The notes: generated by a model not told the origin, from the letters alone. Shown: positions 24,017 to 33,359, counted from the first letter of the stretch. The stretch: 42,292 nt of DNA from an uncultured Granulosicoccus sp. (GCA_947499955.1 CANMQI010000032.1:1-42292); one strand, 5' to 3'. Numbers and translations are program-made.

Positions 24017-24931
24017 CTAGATACGCGCCAGCAATTCGTTCTTCTTCGCACTGAATTCTTCATCGGTCAGCACACCGGCACTGTGCAACTGCGCCAGCTT
24101 CTCGATCAAGGCCAGCATGTCGCTGGCCGAGTCCTGGTTGCCAGCCGATGTTCGAGACGGTTCAACCGGCGTTGGACTGCTTTCCTCGGCGGCTGAGGCG
24201 GCTGAGGCGGCTGAGGCGGCTGAAGGTGCTGAAGGCGCTGAAGGCGCTGAAGAAGAAGCGTCAGCGGCTTCACTACCAACCAGTTGCTCCAGAATGGGCG
24301 TGCGTTCGTCGTCCTCGGCGTCCAGCACTCTCTTGCCCTCTGCATCAACCACCGACGCATCATTGGACTGTTCTGCAGCGATGTCCTCCGGTTCGGACAC
24401 CACCGGCAGACTTGCCACCGAGACGGTACCGTACTGGGTGCTGAAGGTCAGCGAATCGGTGCTGCCCTGCTGCTGACTGACACCGGCAATCTGATGATCC
24501 AGGGTGTCATAGACCTTGACCACTCCCCCTGAATCCACGGCCAGCCGATGGGCGAACACGGCATAGCGTGAATGGTTCTGGCTACCACTGCTGATCGGCG
24601 TGCCCAGGCCCTCGGGCCACCATTGACGGTTGCCGCCGCTGCCCTCGGCGGCAACGGGAAATACGCGGGTACTGGCCAGCAGCTGGCTGAGCTCGTTGCA
24701 GAGCCTGTCGACGGTCGCTTTCAGGTTGTGGTTGAACATGTCACCCACCATGGTCATGCCACCACGCATCCACTGGCCCGAGCCGCCCAGCTCCGGGCAG
24801 TTGAACTGCGCCATGGAGCCCGCGCCATTATTCACGGCGATCAGCATATGCTCGACCGCCTCCGGGCTGAGTCCGTACCGACTGGCGATGTCGGTAACCG
24901 CCTTCTGTCCTTCCTGAGTAAACTGTTGCAC
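24017..24931 (-). CDS. SHOCT-domain protein with low-complexity linker
   Basis: This protein of about 304 residues has an N-terminal conserved module (MQQFTQEGQKAVTDIA to about residue 85; MAQFNCPELGGSGQWM and GDMFNHNLK). A variable beta-rich middle follows, then a linker of Ser-Ala-Pro and Ser-Ala-Ala triplets (about residues 228-250) and a C-terminal SHOCT helix pair (LIEKLAQLHSAGVLTDEEF...ELLARI). SHOCT motifs promote oligomerisation. GTG 24931 is preferred because GAGG lies 6 nt upstream and it matches the start of related proteins; earlier starts add an unconserved 32 residues. Function unknown. Confidence 0.83.
   Translation of the reverse strand: MQQFTQEGQKAVTDIASRYGLSPEAVEHMLIAVNNGAGSMAQFNCPELGGSGQWMRGGMTMVGDMFNHNLKATVDRLCNELSQLLASTRVFPVAAEGSGGNRQWWPEGLGTPISSGSQNHSRYAVFAHRLAVDSGGVVKVYDTLDHQIAGVSQQQGSTDSLTFSTQYGTVSVASLPVVSEPEDIAAEQSNDASVVDAEGKRVLDAEDDERTPILEQLVGSEAADASSSAPSAPSAPSAASAASAASAAEESSPTPVEPSRTSAGNQDSASDMLALIEKLAQLHSAGVLTDEEFSAKKNELLARI
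24189..24252. repeat. 9-bp tandem repeat inside the SHOCT gene
   Basis: About seven 9-bp units (GGCGGCTGA, then AGGTGCTGA and AGGCGCTGA variants) encode the Ser-Ala-Pro/Ser-Ala-Ala linker. Length changes would keep the reading frame. Confidence 0.85.
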
Positions 24932-25091
24932 GCGGAACCTCACGTTTGAATAATGCTTGCCGCTGAAAAAAGTGTTCTCACCGTGGTCGCCCCAAAAGGG
25001 AGCATGCCGGTGAAGGACACTGAACAAGCGCTAGTCTAATGGATTCTGCGAAGGCTCCGCTTCCTGGGAAATTATGAGCAGGATAGGCAAC

Positions 25092-27575
25092 TCACGGCAC
25101 GCTGAACCGGCGTACGCCGATATAGGTCTGCCCGCCTTCGCTCAGCTGGTTGTTGGCAACCTGATACAAGGCGGGGTCCGAGGTGCGCGCCTGCACTCGG
25201 TAGTACCAGGTGCCGGCGGGCAAGGCCGCCTGGCTGATGGAGGTTTCCACTCTGCCGGGGATGTCGGCAATACCGGTAGTGTCGACAACGACAGTGCCTG
25301 CAGAGAAGTCCGGGGTGGACGAGACCTGCAGATCATAGGTGATCGGTGTGCCTGTCACTTCGAAGGCAGGGTTCCACCAGAAGGTGATCGTGCCGCCACC
25401 CTGAATCGGGTTCTTCAGATAGTGCGACAACGGCATGTTCGGCGATCGTTTGATCTGCTGCAGATTGCTGTTCACGATGCCCGGGAACGAGGCCACGCGG
25501 GCATCCCAGGCACCCATGTTATCGGCGCTACGGATACCACCAATCTGGCTGACATCAGGCTCACGGCCAATGAGGGGTCTGACCAGCGGCGTGTAGGAAT
25601 CGGTCAGTGACCCAATGGCCGCGGGCGTCAGATAGTCCCGGCGCAGCTCTTCAGCGGCCGCAACCAGGGTCTGGTGAATGCCCGGCATCCGCAGGTATTG
25701 TGAGACAAACAGGTTTTCCGTGTAGCGTGCATAACCCCAGTAGAGACGGTTGCGCAAGGTAGCTGCGTCGAACCCCGAGGCAAGCTGTTTCTCCGTTCGG
25801 AACGAACCATCGTAGTCCCACGGCAGGAAGTAGAACTTCTCGGTGCCCAGCGGGTTGTACAGAAAGTAGTTCTGCGTCACCGCATCCTGCTGGCCCAGCA
25901 GCAGATTGACCGTCAGCCAGGTGAGCACATTGTTGCGGTTGAAGTAGCGATCCAGCACCGATTCGAAGGACTGCTGCGGGTCATTCAGTGCAGTCAGCAT
26001 TTCCACCACCTTGCTGTGATCATCGCCCCGTTCTATTTCCAGACGAGCGTTGAAGCGCGCTTCATCCACCGGCTCACCATTCGCATCAACCGCCATCTCG
26101 GCAAGGTCGGACGGGGTGAACAGGAAGAAGTTGGCCTTGTAGATATTGTCATCACGATCGCGCCTGCGATTGATCAGATACTCTTTCTTCACCGCTTCCA
26201 CATGGGTGTACAGCCCCTGATCGACAGGCCCTGCTCCATCGTCTATCCACAGATTGACGAACTGTGTGCGCAAGCTGGGCAGATGCGGGATCGTCGACAT
26301 CAAATCGAAACTCAGCTTGTTGAGTATGCGGCTCTGGTCATAGGGGTGCTTGTTCAGCTGCACCCTCTCTTCGTTACGCCACAGCTCGGCATCACCATTC
26401 AGTCGTACCCGAAAGGACTTCTGCGGGGCCGCCCGAGAAGAGGCACCTCGCTGGCGCAATCCGGCATTGGTGAACAGGCCGTCATCGGGAAAATCATCGG
26501 CGGTGAGCTTGACGGGAATATCGACAGTGAAATCATCGTCACCGTCGGTATCGGCCAGTACATCGTCCAATGTGCAGCCGCTGTCATCATCAGGCGTGCA
26601 GACGCCCGCCGTGGTGCGCGTGCTCACATCCATTCGCAGTACGCTGAGCGTACCGTAGCCATCCTGCTCGTAGAACGCCGCCGGGTCCGTGATATCGCTG
26701 GCGCTCGGCACGAACACCGAACCGCCGGGAGGCGGTGTGGATTCCGCTACCTCGAAGTCGCGGCGCACGGCCCACCAGTTCCTGTTGTTTTGCTGATCCA
26801 CGGCGCTGGCGTAAATGCGATAACGCCCGGCCGGCAGGTTCAGGGACACTGACCAGTCGGCGCGGCCATCGGCCAGGGTGATCAGGCTTGCATCACGCAG
26901 GACGCGTACCGATTCCACCGCGCCGTTGTTGTCCACATAGGCGCCATTGGACAGGTTCTTGACCACATAGAACACCTGCGCCACACCCGAGCCATTACCA
27001 TCGTCAGCCAGGCCACTGAATGCCTGACCACTGTCCGGCAAGACCACTCCCGCCGCTGGCTGCAGCAAGGACAGGGAGGGCGCGGTCTCGTCGACGACGT
27101 CGTCTTCAATCTCCACCGTGAACGTGCTGCGCACTGCCCAGACCACGGAATTACCCGCATTATCACGCACTCGCGCGTAGAGTCGGAATTGCCCTTCCGG
27201 CAAGGAGACGGGGACAGACCAGACGCCCGCATTTGCATTGTTCAGCGACAGCTCTGCCGGGCGAAGCACGCGCGGAGATTCCTCGACCCCGGCAGGGCTG
27301 ACAAACTCACCGGTTCCCAGGTCCTTCAGCAGGTATCTGACGTCCCGCACGCCTGAACCACCGGTATCGGTGACAGAGCCGGAGAACGTGAATTCGCCCG
27401 GGATGCTGGCATTGTCGCTGGATGGTGACTGAAGCTGCAGCACCGGGGCAGTGTTGTCCTGGGCCTGCGCCTGCGCCACGAAGGCAAGCGACAACAGGCA
27501 GACACCAAGGGTCGATCGCAGCAAGCCACTTGAGACTGAACGGCAGATGGCGTACTTTTGAATCCTGTTCGACAT
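25092..27575 (-). CDS. Secreted CotH-kinase family protein with Ig-like repeats
   Basis: This 827-residue protein has a signal peptide (hydrophobic stretch, cleavage near AQAQAQD around residue 38). Two Ig-like repeats follow (about 42-155 and 160-272), each with a PxLxLLxP...GxxSGVxxVxYxxK pattern. The CotH kinase domain spans about 310-640: LRQRGASSR, KSFRVRLN, LNKLSFDLM, DQGLYTHVEAVKKEYL, and the metal-binding PWDYDGSF with Asp587/Asp589. A C-terminal Fn3/Ig-like segment ends the chain. CotH proteins are atypical secreted protein kinases first known from spore coat. AAGGAA precedes the ATG. Substrate unknown; it likely acts in the periplasm or outside the cell. Confidence 0.92.
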   Translation of the reverse strand: MSNRIQKYAICRSVSSGLLRSTLGVCLLSLAFVAQAQAQDNTAPVLQLQSPSSDNASIPGEFTFSGSVTDTGGSGVRDVRYLLKDLGTGEFVSPAGVEESPRVLRPAELSLNNANAGVWSVPVSLPEGQFRLYARVRDNAGNSVVWAVRSTFTVEIEDDVVDETAPSLSLLQPAAGVVLPDSGQAFSGLADDGNGSGVAQVFYVVKNLSNGAYVDNNGAVESVRVLRDASLITLADGRADWSVSLNLPAGRYRIYASAVDQQNNRNWWAVRRDFEVAESTPPPGGSVFVPSASDITDPAAFYEQDGYGTLSVLRMDVSTRTTAGVCTPDDDSGCTLDDVLADTDGDDDFTVDIPVKLTADDFPDDGLFTNAGLRQRGASSRAAPQKSFRVRLNGDAELWRNEERVQLNKHPYDQSRILNKLSFDLMSTIPHLPSLRTQFVNLWIDDGAGPVDQGLYTHVEAVKKEYLINRRRDRDDNIYKANFFLFTPSDLAEMAVDANGEPVDEARFNARLEIERGDDHSKVVEMLTALNDPQQSFESVLDRYFNRNNVLTWLTVNLLLGQQDAVTQNYFLYNPLGTEKFYFLPWDYDGSFRTEKQLASGFDAATLRNRLYWGYARYTENLFVSQYLRMPGIHQTLVAAAEELRRDYLTPAAIGSLTDSYTPLVRPLIGREPDVSQIGGIRSADNMGAWDARVASFPGIVNSNLQQIKRSPNMPLSHYLKNPIQGGGTITFWWNPAFEVTGTPITYDLQVSSTPDFSAGTVVVDTTGIADIPGRVETSISQAALPAGTWYYRVQARTSDPALYQVANNQLSEGGQTYIGVRRFSVP

Positions 27576-27657
27576 GCAGTTTCCTTCTGGCGCTGTGTAG
27601 CAGAGGCTCTTGAGTCGAACTCATACTACTGTGTCCCATTACTCTGCGCCACCAGAC

Positions 27658-28722
27658 ATGAATGAACACTGGCAACGCATGGGCGCGGATTCTTTTCACC
27701 AACAACACTACAAGAACATGTCCCAGAATGCCCCCGTCCTGACCGGACGTCCTGATGCAGCAATGACAGACGTCCTGGACTTCCTTACCCGGGAAGATGC
27801 CGACCAGCCAGACCCCACCCTACTGGGACCTGAAGAAGGACGGGCACTTGCCATGCGCAACAGTCTGCGTTGGAACCGGGAATTGCCTGCGGTGGAAAGC
27901 ACCCACGAACTGAGCTTTCCGTGCATCGTGCCGGATCTCGATGGTGGCGTACCGGAGCATGCCATCAATGCCCTGCTGATAACGCCAGCGGAAGCTGATT
28001 CCGGACTCATCCTGTATATCCACGGCGGTGGTTTTGCCTTTTGCAATATCCAGACGCACGAACGCTTTGCCCGTCAGCTCGCTATTGCGTCACGCTGTTC
28101 GGTGCTGTCCGTCGACTATCGTCTGGCCCCGGAGCATCCCTTCCCTGCGGGCCTGAACGATTGCATCAGTGTCTTCCGTCAGCTGAATACCCTTCATGAA
28201 CAATTCCCCCTGACGCAAGGCCCGGTGGCCGTGTCCGGTGACAGTGCCGGTGCCAACCTGGCACTCGCGCTGATACTGCACGAGCAGGAAGAGGATCGAA
28301 CCGCGCCGGATTTCGGGTTGATGTTCTATGGCGTGTTCGGTGCCGACTTCGAGACCACCTCCTATCGCCAGTTCGAAAACGGCCCTGGCCTGACGCGCGG
28401 CAAGATGATCCGCTACATCGACTGGTACGCTACCGCCGAACAGCAGACACAGGCACTGGTTGCCCCGAATGTGGCCTCGGATACGCAGCTCGAACGACTA
28501 CCACCCTTGTATTTCAATGCCGCCGAGATTGATCCGCTGTGCTCCGATACCTTGATACTGGTTGAGCGTCTGCGAGAGCTGGGACGTCAGGATGAATTTG
28601 ATCTCTACCCAGGTGTCGTGCACGGTTTTCTGCAGATGTCATTGCGCCTGCCCGCTGCCAGTCAGGCCACAGCGGCGGCTGGCGCGGCCTTTCAGCACTT
28701 TGTTCGTGACCTGCGCAGCTGA
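27658..28722 (+). CDS. Alpha/beta hydrolase, hormone-sensitive-lipase (HSL/GDXG) family
   Basis: This esterase-like protein is about 354 residues from ATG 27658; ATG 27718 is an alternative start. The oxyanion motif HGGGFAF, nucleophile elbow GDSAGAN, Asp in EIDPLCSD and His in VVHGFL make a complete Ser-Asp-His triad. Family members hydrolyse short acyl esters in the cytoplasm. Its promoter region faces the divergent CotH gene. No strong ribosome site marks the start. Substrate unknown. Confidence 0.92.
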   Translation: MNEHWQRMGADSFHQQHYKNMSQNAPVLTGRPDAAMTDVLDFLTREDADQPDPTLLGPEEGRALAMRNSLRWNRELPAVESTHELSFPCIVPDLDGGVPEHAINALLITPAEADSGLILYIHGGGFAFCNIQTHERFARQLAIASRCSVLSVDYRLAPEHPFPAGLNDCISVFRQLNTLHEQFPLTQGPVAVSGDSAGANLALALILHEQEEDRTAPDFGLMFYGVFGADFETTSYRQFENGPGLTRGKMIRYIDWYATAEQQTQALVAPNVASDTQLERLPPLYFNAAEIDPLCSDTLILVERLRELGRQDEFDLYPGVVHGFLQMSLRLPAASQATAAAGAAFQHFVRDLRS

Positions 28723-28764
28723 TTCCATTACTCTCCAGCACCACTCAACCAGAAGCAGCAGACC

Positions 28765-29091
28765 ATGTTCATTCGATGTGCGTTTTTCAAAGGCAAGGTG
28801 AAGGAAGGACGTCAGGAAGAGTTCGATAATTACATCGACTCGGTACTGATCCCTACCTGGGCCGCGTTTCCCGGTGCGCAGGAAGTTCGGGTGCTGCGCG
28901 AAGTGGAAAGCGACAATGCGGAGATCCCTCTGGAACTGGTGATTTCCATTCGCTTCGAATCCCGCGAGGCCATTGAACACGCTCTGGCATCACCAGAGCG
29001 TTTCGAGAGCAAGGAGAAGTCCCAGCCACTGATTGCCATGTTCGACGGTGAGGTGTTTCACACCGTGTTCTCGGCCAATCAGGTTCTATAG
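28765..29091 (+). CDS. Small dimeric alpha/beta-barrel (Dabb-like) protein
   Basis: This 108-residue protein has the ferredoxin-like beta-alpha-beta pattern of stress-responsive/EthD-type dimers: IRCAFFKGKVKEG at the start, a helix (QEEFDNYIDSVLIPTWAAF), a VRVLREVE strand, LELVISIRFESREAI, and FDGEVFHTVF at the end. It lies 42 nt after the esterase gene and is probably co-transcribed. Its catalytic or binding role cannot be told from sequence. Confidence 0.75.
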   Translation: MFIRCAFFKGKVKEGRQEEFDNYIDSVLIPTWAAFPGAQEVRVLREVESDNAEIPLELVISIRFESREAIEHALASPERFESKEKSQPLIAMFDGEVFHTVFSANQVL

Positions 29092-29101
29092 ACTTTTCCG
29101 A

Positions 29102-30130
29102 CTAGAACGCGATCTGCGTTTTCATGGCGCAGGTTCGATCGGAGGCCATGACGAAACCGGATTCGGCCTCGGCGAGGGGTACGGTTTGCGTGATCAGAGG
29201 CTTGACGTTGATCAGGCCCTTGCGCATCAATTCCACGCCCATGGCGAACTCTTCGTGAAAGCGGAAAGACCCACGGAACTGCAGCTCCTTGGCGGTCATG
29301 GTCTGTACCGGCAGCTGCATGTCTCCACCCAGACCCAACTGCACAACCACGCCGCGCGGACGCATGACATTGATGCCGCCTGCCAGAGCAGGAGCGGCCC
29401 CGGTGCATTCGAACAGTACGTCGAAGTAGCCCTTGTCGGCTTCATAGGCTTTCAGCTTATCGGCCGAGCTGCCCATGTTGATGACGCGATCGGCACCGTT
29501 GTCGGCGGCCATCTGCAGAGTGAAGTCTGTCAGGTCGGTGGCAACGATTTCTGCCGCGCCAGCACGACGGGCGGCCAGGATGCACAGCAGGCCGATAGGG
29601 CCACAACCGGTAACCAGCACGCGCTTGCCCAGCATCTCGCCAGCATGACGGGTGGCATGCAGACAGACCGCAAGAGGCTCTGCCATTGCCGCCTCCCCTG
29701 CCGACAGGCCTGTGGCATCGGCGCATTGCTCGACATCGGCTACCAGGTACTCACTGAAGGCGCCCTGGATATGCGGGAACGGCATGGCCGAACCGTAGAA
29801 GCGCATGTTCAGACACTGGTTGCTCAGGCCTTCGGCGCAGAAGCGGCAGTTGCCACAAGGCCGTGAAGGCGATACCGCAACCAGCTGCCCGAGGGACAGG
29901 CTCTCGACACCTTTGCCCAGGGTTTCGATATGACCGGCCACTTCGTGACCGAGCACCATGGGCTCCTTCAGGCGCACTGCACCGAAGCCACCGTGATTGT
30001 AGTAATGCAGGTCCGATCCGCAGATGCCTCCGGCAGCCATTTTCACAAGTACCTGACCGGGGCCTGGCTGGGGGATGTCCTGCTCTTCGATGCGCAGGTC
30101 CTTGGGGGCGTGGATTACGATGCTTTTCAT
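29102..30130 (-). CDS. idnD: L-idonate 5-dehydrogenase-like zinc alcohol dehydrogenase
   Basis: This 342-residue medium-chain dehydrogenase has catalytic zinc ligands Cys37 (GICGSDLHYY) and His62-Glu63 (LGHEVAG). The structural zinc loop is CGNCRFCAEGLSNQC, and the NAD(P) motif is TGCGPIGLL. NMRFYGSAMPFPHIQGAF is strongly reminiscent of L-idonate 5-dehydrogenase, which oxidises L-idonate to 5-keto-D-gluconate. ATG 30130 is chosen over an earlier in-frame start because it matches the family length. It is divergent from the idnO-like gene with a shared operator. Confidence 0.9.
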   Translation of the reverse strand: MKSIVIHAPKDLRIEEQDIPQPGPGQVLVKMAAGGICGSDLHYYNHGGFGAVRLKEPMVLGHEVAGHIETLGKGVESLSLGQLVAVSPSRPCGNCRFCAEGLSNQCLNMRFYGSAMPFPHIQGAFSEYLVADVEQCADATGLSAGEAAMAEPLAVCLHATRHAGEMLGKRVLVTGCGPIGLLCILAARRAGAAEIVATDLTDFTLQMAADNGADRVINMGSSADKLKAYEADKGYFDVLFECTGAAPALAGGINVMRPRGVVVQLGLGGDMQLPVQTMTAKELQFRGSFRFHEEFAMGVELMRKGLINVKPLITQTVPLAEAESGFVMASDRTCAMKTQIAF

Positions 30131-30273
30131 GGTTGGGGTCACTGATGTCAGACGTTCACGGCCGCTGGAACGAAGCGTTGGATCTGTCACGCATCAGCCT
30201 TGCCCTGCCCGTCCGGCTGCACATGACTGCACACCGCACTCGGAGCTGGCAAAGCCGAGGAATGACATAATCC

Positions 30274-30302
30274 TTGATATTTTATGTTAACGCTAACATA
30301 CT
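30274..30302 (+). promoter_or_regulatory. idnO-side promoter with LacI-type operator
   Basis: TTGATA (30274-30279), a 17-bp spacer and CATACT (30297-30302) form a fair sigma-70 promoter. The near-perfect 18-bp palindrome TATGTTAACGCTAACATA (30283-30300) covers the spacer and part of the -10. It resembles the ATGTTAnCGnTAACAT sites of GntR/IdnR LacI-family gluconate and idonate repressors. No LacI-type gene is in the window. Confidence 0.65.
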
Positions 30303-30343
30303 TAAAACTTCCCAGATTGTCCAACCCAAACAAAGAGAATTCA

Positions 30344-31117
30344 ATGACGCAAGGATTAGATTTATTCAACCTGTCAGGTCGCCGCGCCCTTGTCACGGGT
30401 TCCAGCCAGGGCATCGGTTTCGCACTGGCTCGTGGCCTGGCTGAAGCCGGTGCCACCCTCGTGCTGAATGGCCGGGACGAAGCCAAGCTTGCGACCGCTG
30501 CAGCATCCCTGCGTGAAGAAGGTCATACCGTGGATACCCTGGCTTTCGACGCCACGGACCACGACACCGTGCGCAAGGCCATTGATGACTTCGAAGCATC
30601 CACAGGCACGATAGACATCCTGATCAACAATGCCGGCATGCAGCACCGTGCGCCGCTGGAAGACTTCCCTGCCGAAGCTTTTGAGAAGCTGCTGCAGACC
30701 AACATCGCCAGTGTCTTCCATGTCGGCCAGGCCTGCGCCCGTCACATGATTGCGCGCGGTCAAGGCAAGATCATCAACATTGCCAGCGTGCAAAGCTCAC
30801 TCGCCCGTCCTTCCATTGCCCCCTACACCGCCACCAAAGGTGCCGTGGTGAATCTGACCAAGGGCATGGCAACCGACTGGGCCGCTCACGGTCTGCAGTG
30901 CAACGCCATTGCGCCGGGCTATTTCGATACGCCTCTGAATGCTGCCCTTGTCAGCGATGAAGACTTCTCTGCCTGGCTGGCCAAGCGTACGCCTGCCGGT
31001 CGCTGGGGTCTGGTGAAGGAACTGGTTGGTGCGGCAATCTTTCTGTCTTCCGATGCATCCAGTTTCGTCAACGGACACACGCTGTATGTAGACGGCGGCA
31101 TTACTGCTTCGCTTTAA
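30344..31117 (+). CDS. idnO: Gluconate 5-dehydrogenase-like SDR
   Basis: This 257-residue SDR has cofactor motif TGSSQGIG (about residues 19-26), NNAGMQHR, catalytic Ser in NIASVQSS and YTATK, then AIAPGYFDTPLN. NNAGMQHRAPLEDFP and the length are typical of gluconate 5-dehydrogenase (IdnO/Gno), which reduces 5-keto-D-gluconate to D-gluconate. It is paired with the divergent idonate dehydrogenase, giving L-idonate to gluconate interconversion. The ATG follows AAAGAGAA. Confidence 0.9.
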   Translation: MTQGLDLFNLSGRRALVTGSSQGIGFALARGLAEAGATLVLNGRDEAKLATAAASLREEGHTVDTLAFDATDHDTVRKAIDDFEASTGTIDILINNAGMQHRAPLEDFPAEAFEKLLQTNIASVFHVGQACARHMIARGQGKIINIASVQSSLARPSIAPYTATKGAVVNLTKGMATDWAAHGLQCNAIAPGYFDTPLNAALVSDEDFSAWLAKRTPAGRWGLVKELVGAAIFLSSDASSFVNGHTLYVDGGITASL

Positions 31118-31149
31118 GACATCACCGGCACAGTCAGGAGAAAACAACC

Positions 31150-32037
31150 ATGAGTATGAACGTAGCCCTGATAGGTGCCGGTGCCATGGGCGGCGCCATT
31201 GGCACACGCCTCTGCGAGACCGGGCACACCTTGTCCGTGTTCGACCTGGATGCTGACAAGGTAGCCGAGCTGGTGGCCAAGGGCGCCCGTGCGGCGTCCA
31301 GTGCCAGCGATGCCGCAGCGCAGTCGGACATTGTCATTACCAGCCTGAATTCTGCAAGAATCGTTGAACTGGCCGTCTTCGGCCAGGACGGTGTGGCCAG
31401 TGGCGCAAAGCCCGGCACACTGATCATCGACATGTCCTCGATTGACCCGGAGACCACACGCCAGCTCGCCGCCAAGGCGAAAGAGGCAGGCCTGCGATGG
31501 GTAGACAGCCCACTGTCCGGTGGCGCTCCCAAAGCGCTGATTGGCGAACTGACCTTGATGGCAGGCGGTGAAGCTCAGGACGTGGACGATGCCCATGCCT
31601 TGCTGAAGGACGTTTCTGCCCAGTTCACCCACATGGGGCCTTCAGGCTCTGGTCAGGCAACCAAACTGATCAACCAGGTGCTCTGCGCCATCCAGTTTCT
31701 GGGTGTGGCCGAAGCGACAGCGCTGGCCGAGGATGCCGGTGTGGATGTGGCCAAGATTCCGCAGGCCCTCAAGGGCGGACGCGCCGACAGCGCCCTGCTG
31801 CAGGAATACATGCCGCGCTTCGCAGCACGTGATTATCGGCGTACCGGTCGCATCGATAATATGGTGAAGGACTTGAACGGCGCGCAGGACCTGGCGCGTT
31901 CGACCAATACAAGCATGCCCCTGACTGCCGTGAGTGCCGAGGTGCATCGCTTGCTGACGAGCGTTGGGCTGGGTGGTGAGGATCAAGCGGCGTTGATGGA
32001 GTATTTTTCGGGGATGAGTTACAAGAGTCCGGAGTGA
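31150..32037 (+). CDS. NAD-binding beta-hydroxyacid dehydrogenase (GarR/HIBADH type)
   Basis: This 295-residue protein has an N-terminal Rossmann domain (ALIGAGAMGGAIG), the substrate motif DSPLSGGAPKA and catalytic Lys in GQATKLINQ. It belongs to the 3-hydroxyisobutyrate/tartronate semialdehyde reductase family. It lies 32 nt after the gluconate dehydrogenase with CAGGAG before the ATG, so it is likely in that operon. Tartronate-semialdehyde or a related reduction would fit sugar-acid breakdown. Confidence 0.92.
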   Translation: MSMNVALIGAGAMGGAIGTRLCETGHTLSVFDLDADKVAELVAKGARAASSASDAAAQSDIVITSLNSARIVELAVFGQDGVASGAKPGTLIIDMSSIDPETTRQLAAKAKEAGLRWVDSPLSGGAPKALIGELTLMAGGEAQDVDDAHALLKDVSAQFTHMGPSGSGQATKLINQVLCAIQFLGVAEATALAEDAGVDVAKIPQALKGGRADSALLQEYMPRFAARDYRRTGRIDNMVKDLNGAQDLARSTNTSMPLTAVSAEVHRLLTSVGLGGEDQAALMEYFSGMSYKSPE

Positions 32038-32168
32038 TTCCTGATTATCCTGGTGTAACGGTGAGGGCTGGCGCGCAGACCATTACCGTCATACGACAGG
32101 CTCACGGGTGAAGCCAGCCGTAAGATTTGATACCATTTTTTCTGTGGTAACACCATACGGACGTATTC

Positions 32169-33359
32169 GTGCCGAGAATGATGCTCTTATTGCTTGTAAT
32201 AGTTGCTACTGTGACGACAACAGTGGCTTGCAGTCGGGTGTTCACCACACCGCTTCGGATTAAGGAAACACAGTCGGCGACACCCGAAAATCGTTTTGAA
32301 GCGCTCGATCGCTGGTTGCAGTCGCTTCATGACTCAAAGCGATTTCATGGCACTGTCCTGATCGGCGATAGTGAACGCATACTGTTTTCAAACTCGTATG
32401 GCTTTGAAGATCCCGAGTCCACCAGTGCGCTAAAACAAAGTTCGGTATTCAACCTCGCCTCCGTTTCAAAACAGTTCACGGCAATGGCAGTACTGTTGCT
32501 CGAACATGAAGGGAAACTGTCCGTGTCAGATCTTCTTCGTGATCACGTGCCGGAGATGGGAATCTATCCCGATATTACCATCGAACACTTGCTGCATCAT
32601 ACGTCCGGGATCGCTGACTACATGAGGCTTGCCATAAAGCACAACGCAGACAGGGAACTCTTCAAGACCTCTGATCTCATCTCGCTCTTTACCGACCATC
32701 AGCCACCACTTGATTTCCGACCGGGTACAAAATTTCAGTACAGCAACACGGGTTACGTCTTACTCGCGGAAATTGTCGCGCGTGCTTCCGGGAAAACATT
32801 CGATGCTTACCTGTCTGATAACGTTATCAAGCCGGCCGGCATGACAGATAGCCAAGTGTTCAATCGCCTTTCAACCAGCGAACCTGTCGATCGGGTCTTT
32901 GGGTTCAAACGCAACTGGTTGAATCGAGCTAAAACCAAACCACACGACCTGAACAATTTCGATGGCGTTGCCGGTGACGGCGGTGTTTATGCCAGTGCAC
33001 GCGACCTCCATAGATGGCACCAGGCCCTGCTGACTGGGAAATTGCTGCCGCACTCCGTGTACCGTCGAGCCACCACTTCCGGCACCCTTGAAGACGGTTC
33101 TGAAACCGGATACGGCTATGGCTGGTTTGTCCAAAGCGAAACAGTCGTTGATCATGCCGGTGGCTGGGTCGGATTCTCCGCCTATATCTACCGTGACCTT
33201 GCTACCGGCAAGCTACTTGTCATTCTCGACAATTCCAGCAATGCCCTGCGTGTAGTCCTGAAAGGCTTTCGATTTACGTCCATTGGACTCAATCTGATTG
33301 ACTTTGTGGAGGATCTCCCTGCTAGGTTTCCTGCACCATCGCCCCCACGAGGCAGGTGA
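32169..33359 (+). CDS. Serine beta-lactamase-fold hydrolase, lipoprotein
   Basis: This protein has 396 residues (GTG 32169; ATG 32178 also possible). It has a hydrophobic leader and a lipobox-like TVAC (Cys21), so it is probably a lipoprotein. The penicillin-binding/class C motifs are Ser98-x-x-Lys101 (SVSK), YSN and HAGG. These fit PF00144 esterase/beta-lactamase-like proteins rather than a known resistance enzyme. By eye its base composition is more AT-rich than the sugar genes upstream, hinting at separate origin. It may hydrolyse peptides or esters in the envelope. Confidence 0.9.
   Translation: MPRMMLLLLVIVATVTTTVACSRVFTTPLRIKETQSATPENRFEALDRWLQSLHDSKRFHGTVLIGDSERILFSNSYGFEDPESTSALKQSSVFNLASVSKQFTAMAVLLLEHEGKLSVSDLLRDHVPEMGIYPDITIEHLLHHTSGIADYMRLAIKHNADRELFKTSDLISLFTDHQPPLDFRPGTKFQYSNTGYVLLAEIVARASGKTFDAYLSDNVIKPAGMTDSQVFNRLSTSEPVDRVFGFKRNWLNRAKTKPHDLNNFDGVAGDGGVYASARDLHRWHQALLTGKLLPHSVYRRATTSGTLEDGSETGYGYGWFVQSETVVDHAGGWVGFSAYIYRDLATGKLLVILDNSSNALRVVLKGFRFTSIGLNLIDFVEDLPARFPAPSPPRGR

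Noticed and set aside
25998..26852. Long plus-strand frame inside the CotH gene
   Set aside because: It mirrors the CotH coding strand, has no ribosome site and no recognisable family.
32169..33359. Antibiotic-resistance beta-lactamase
   Set aside because: The SxxK/YSN/HAGG motifs fit the broad PF00144 esterase group; nothing specific to class C resistance enzymes or an AmpR-type regulator is present.
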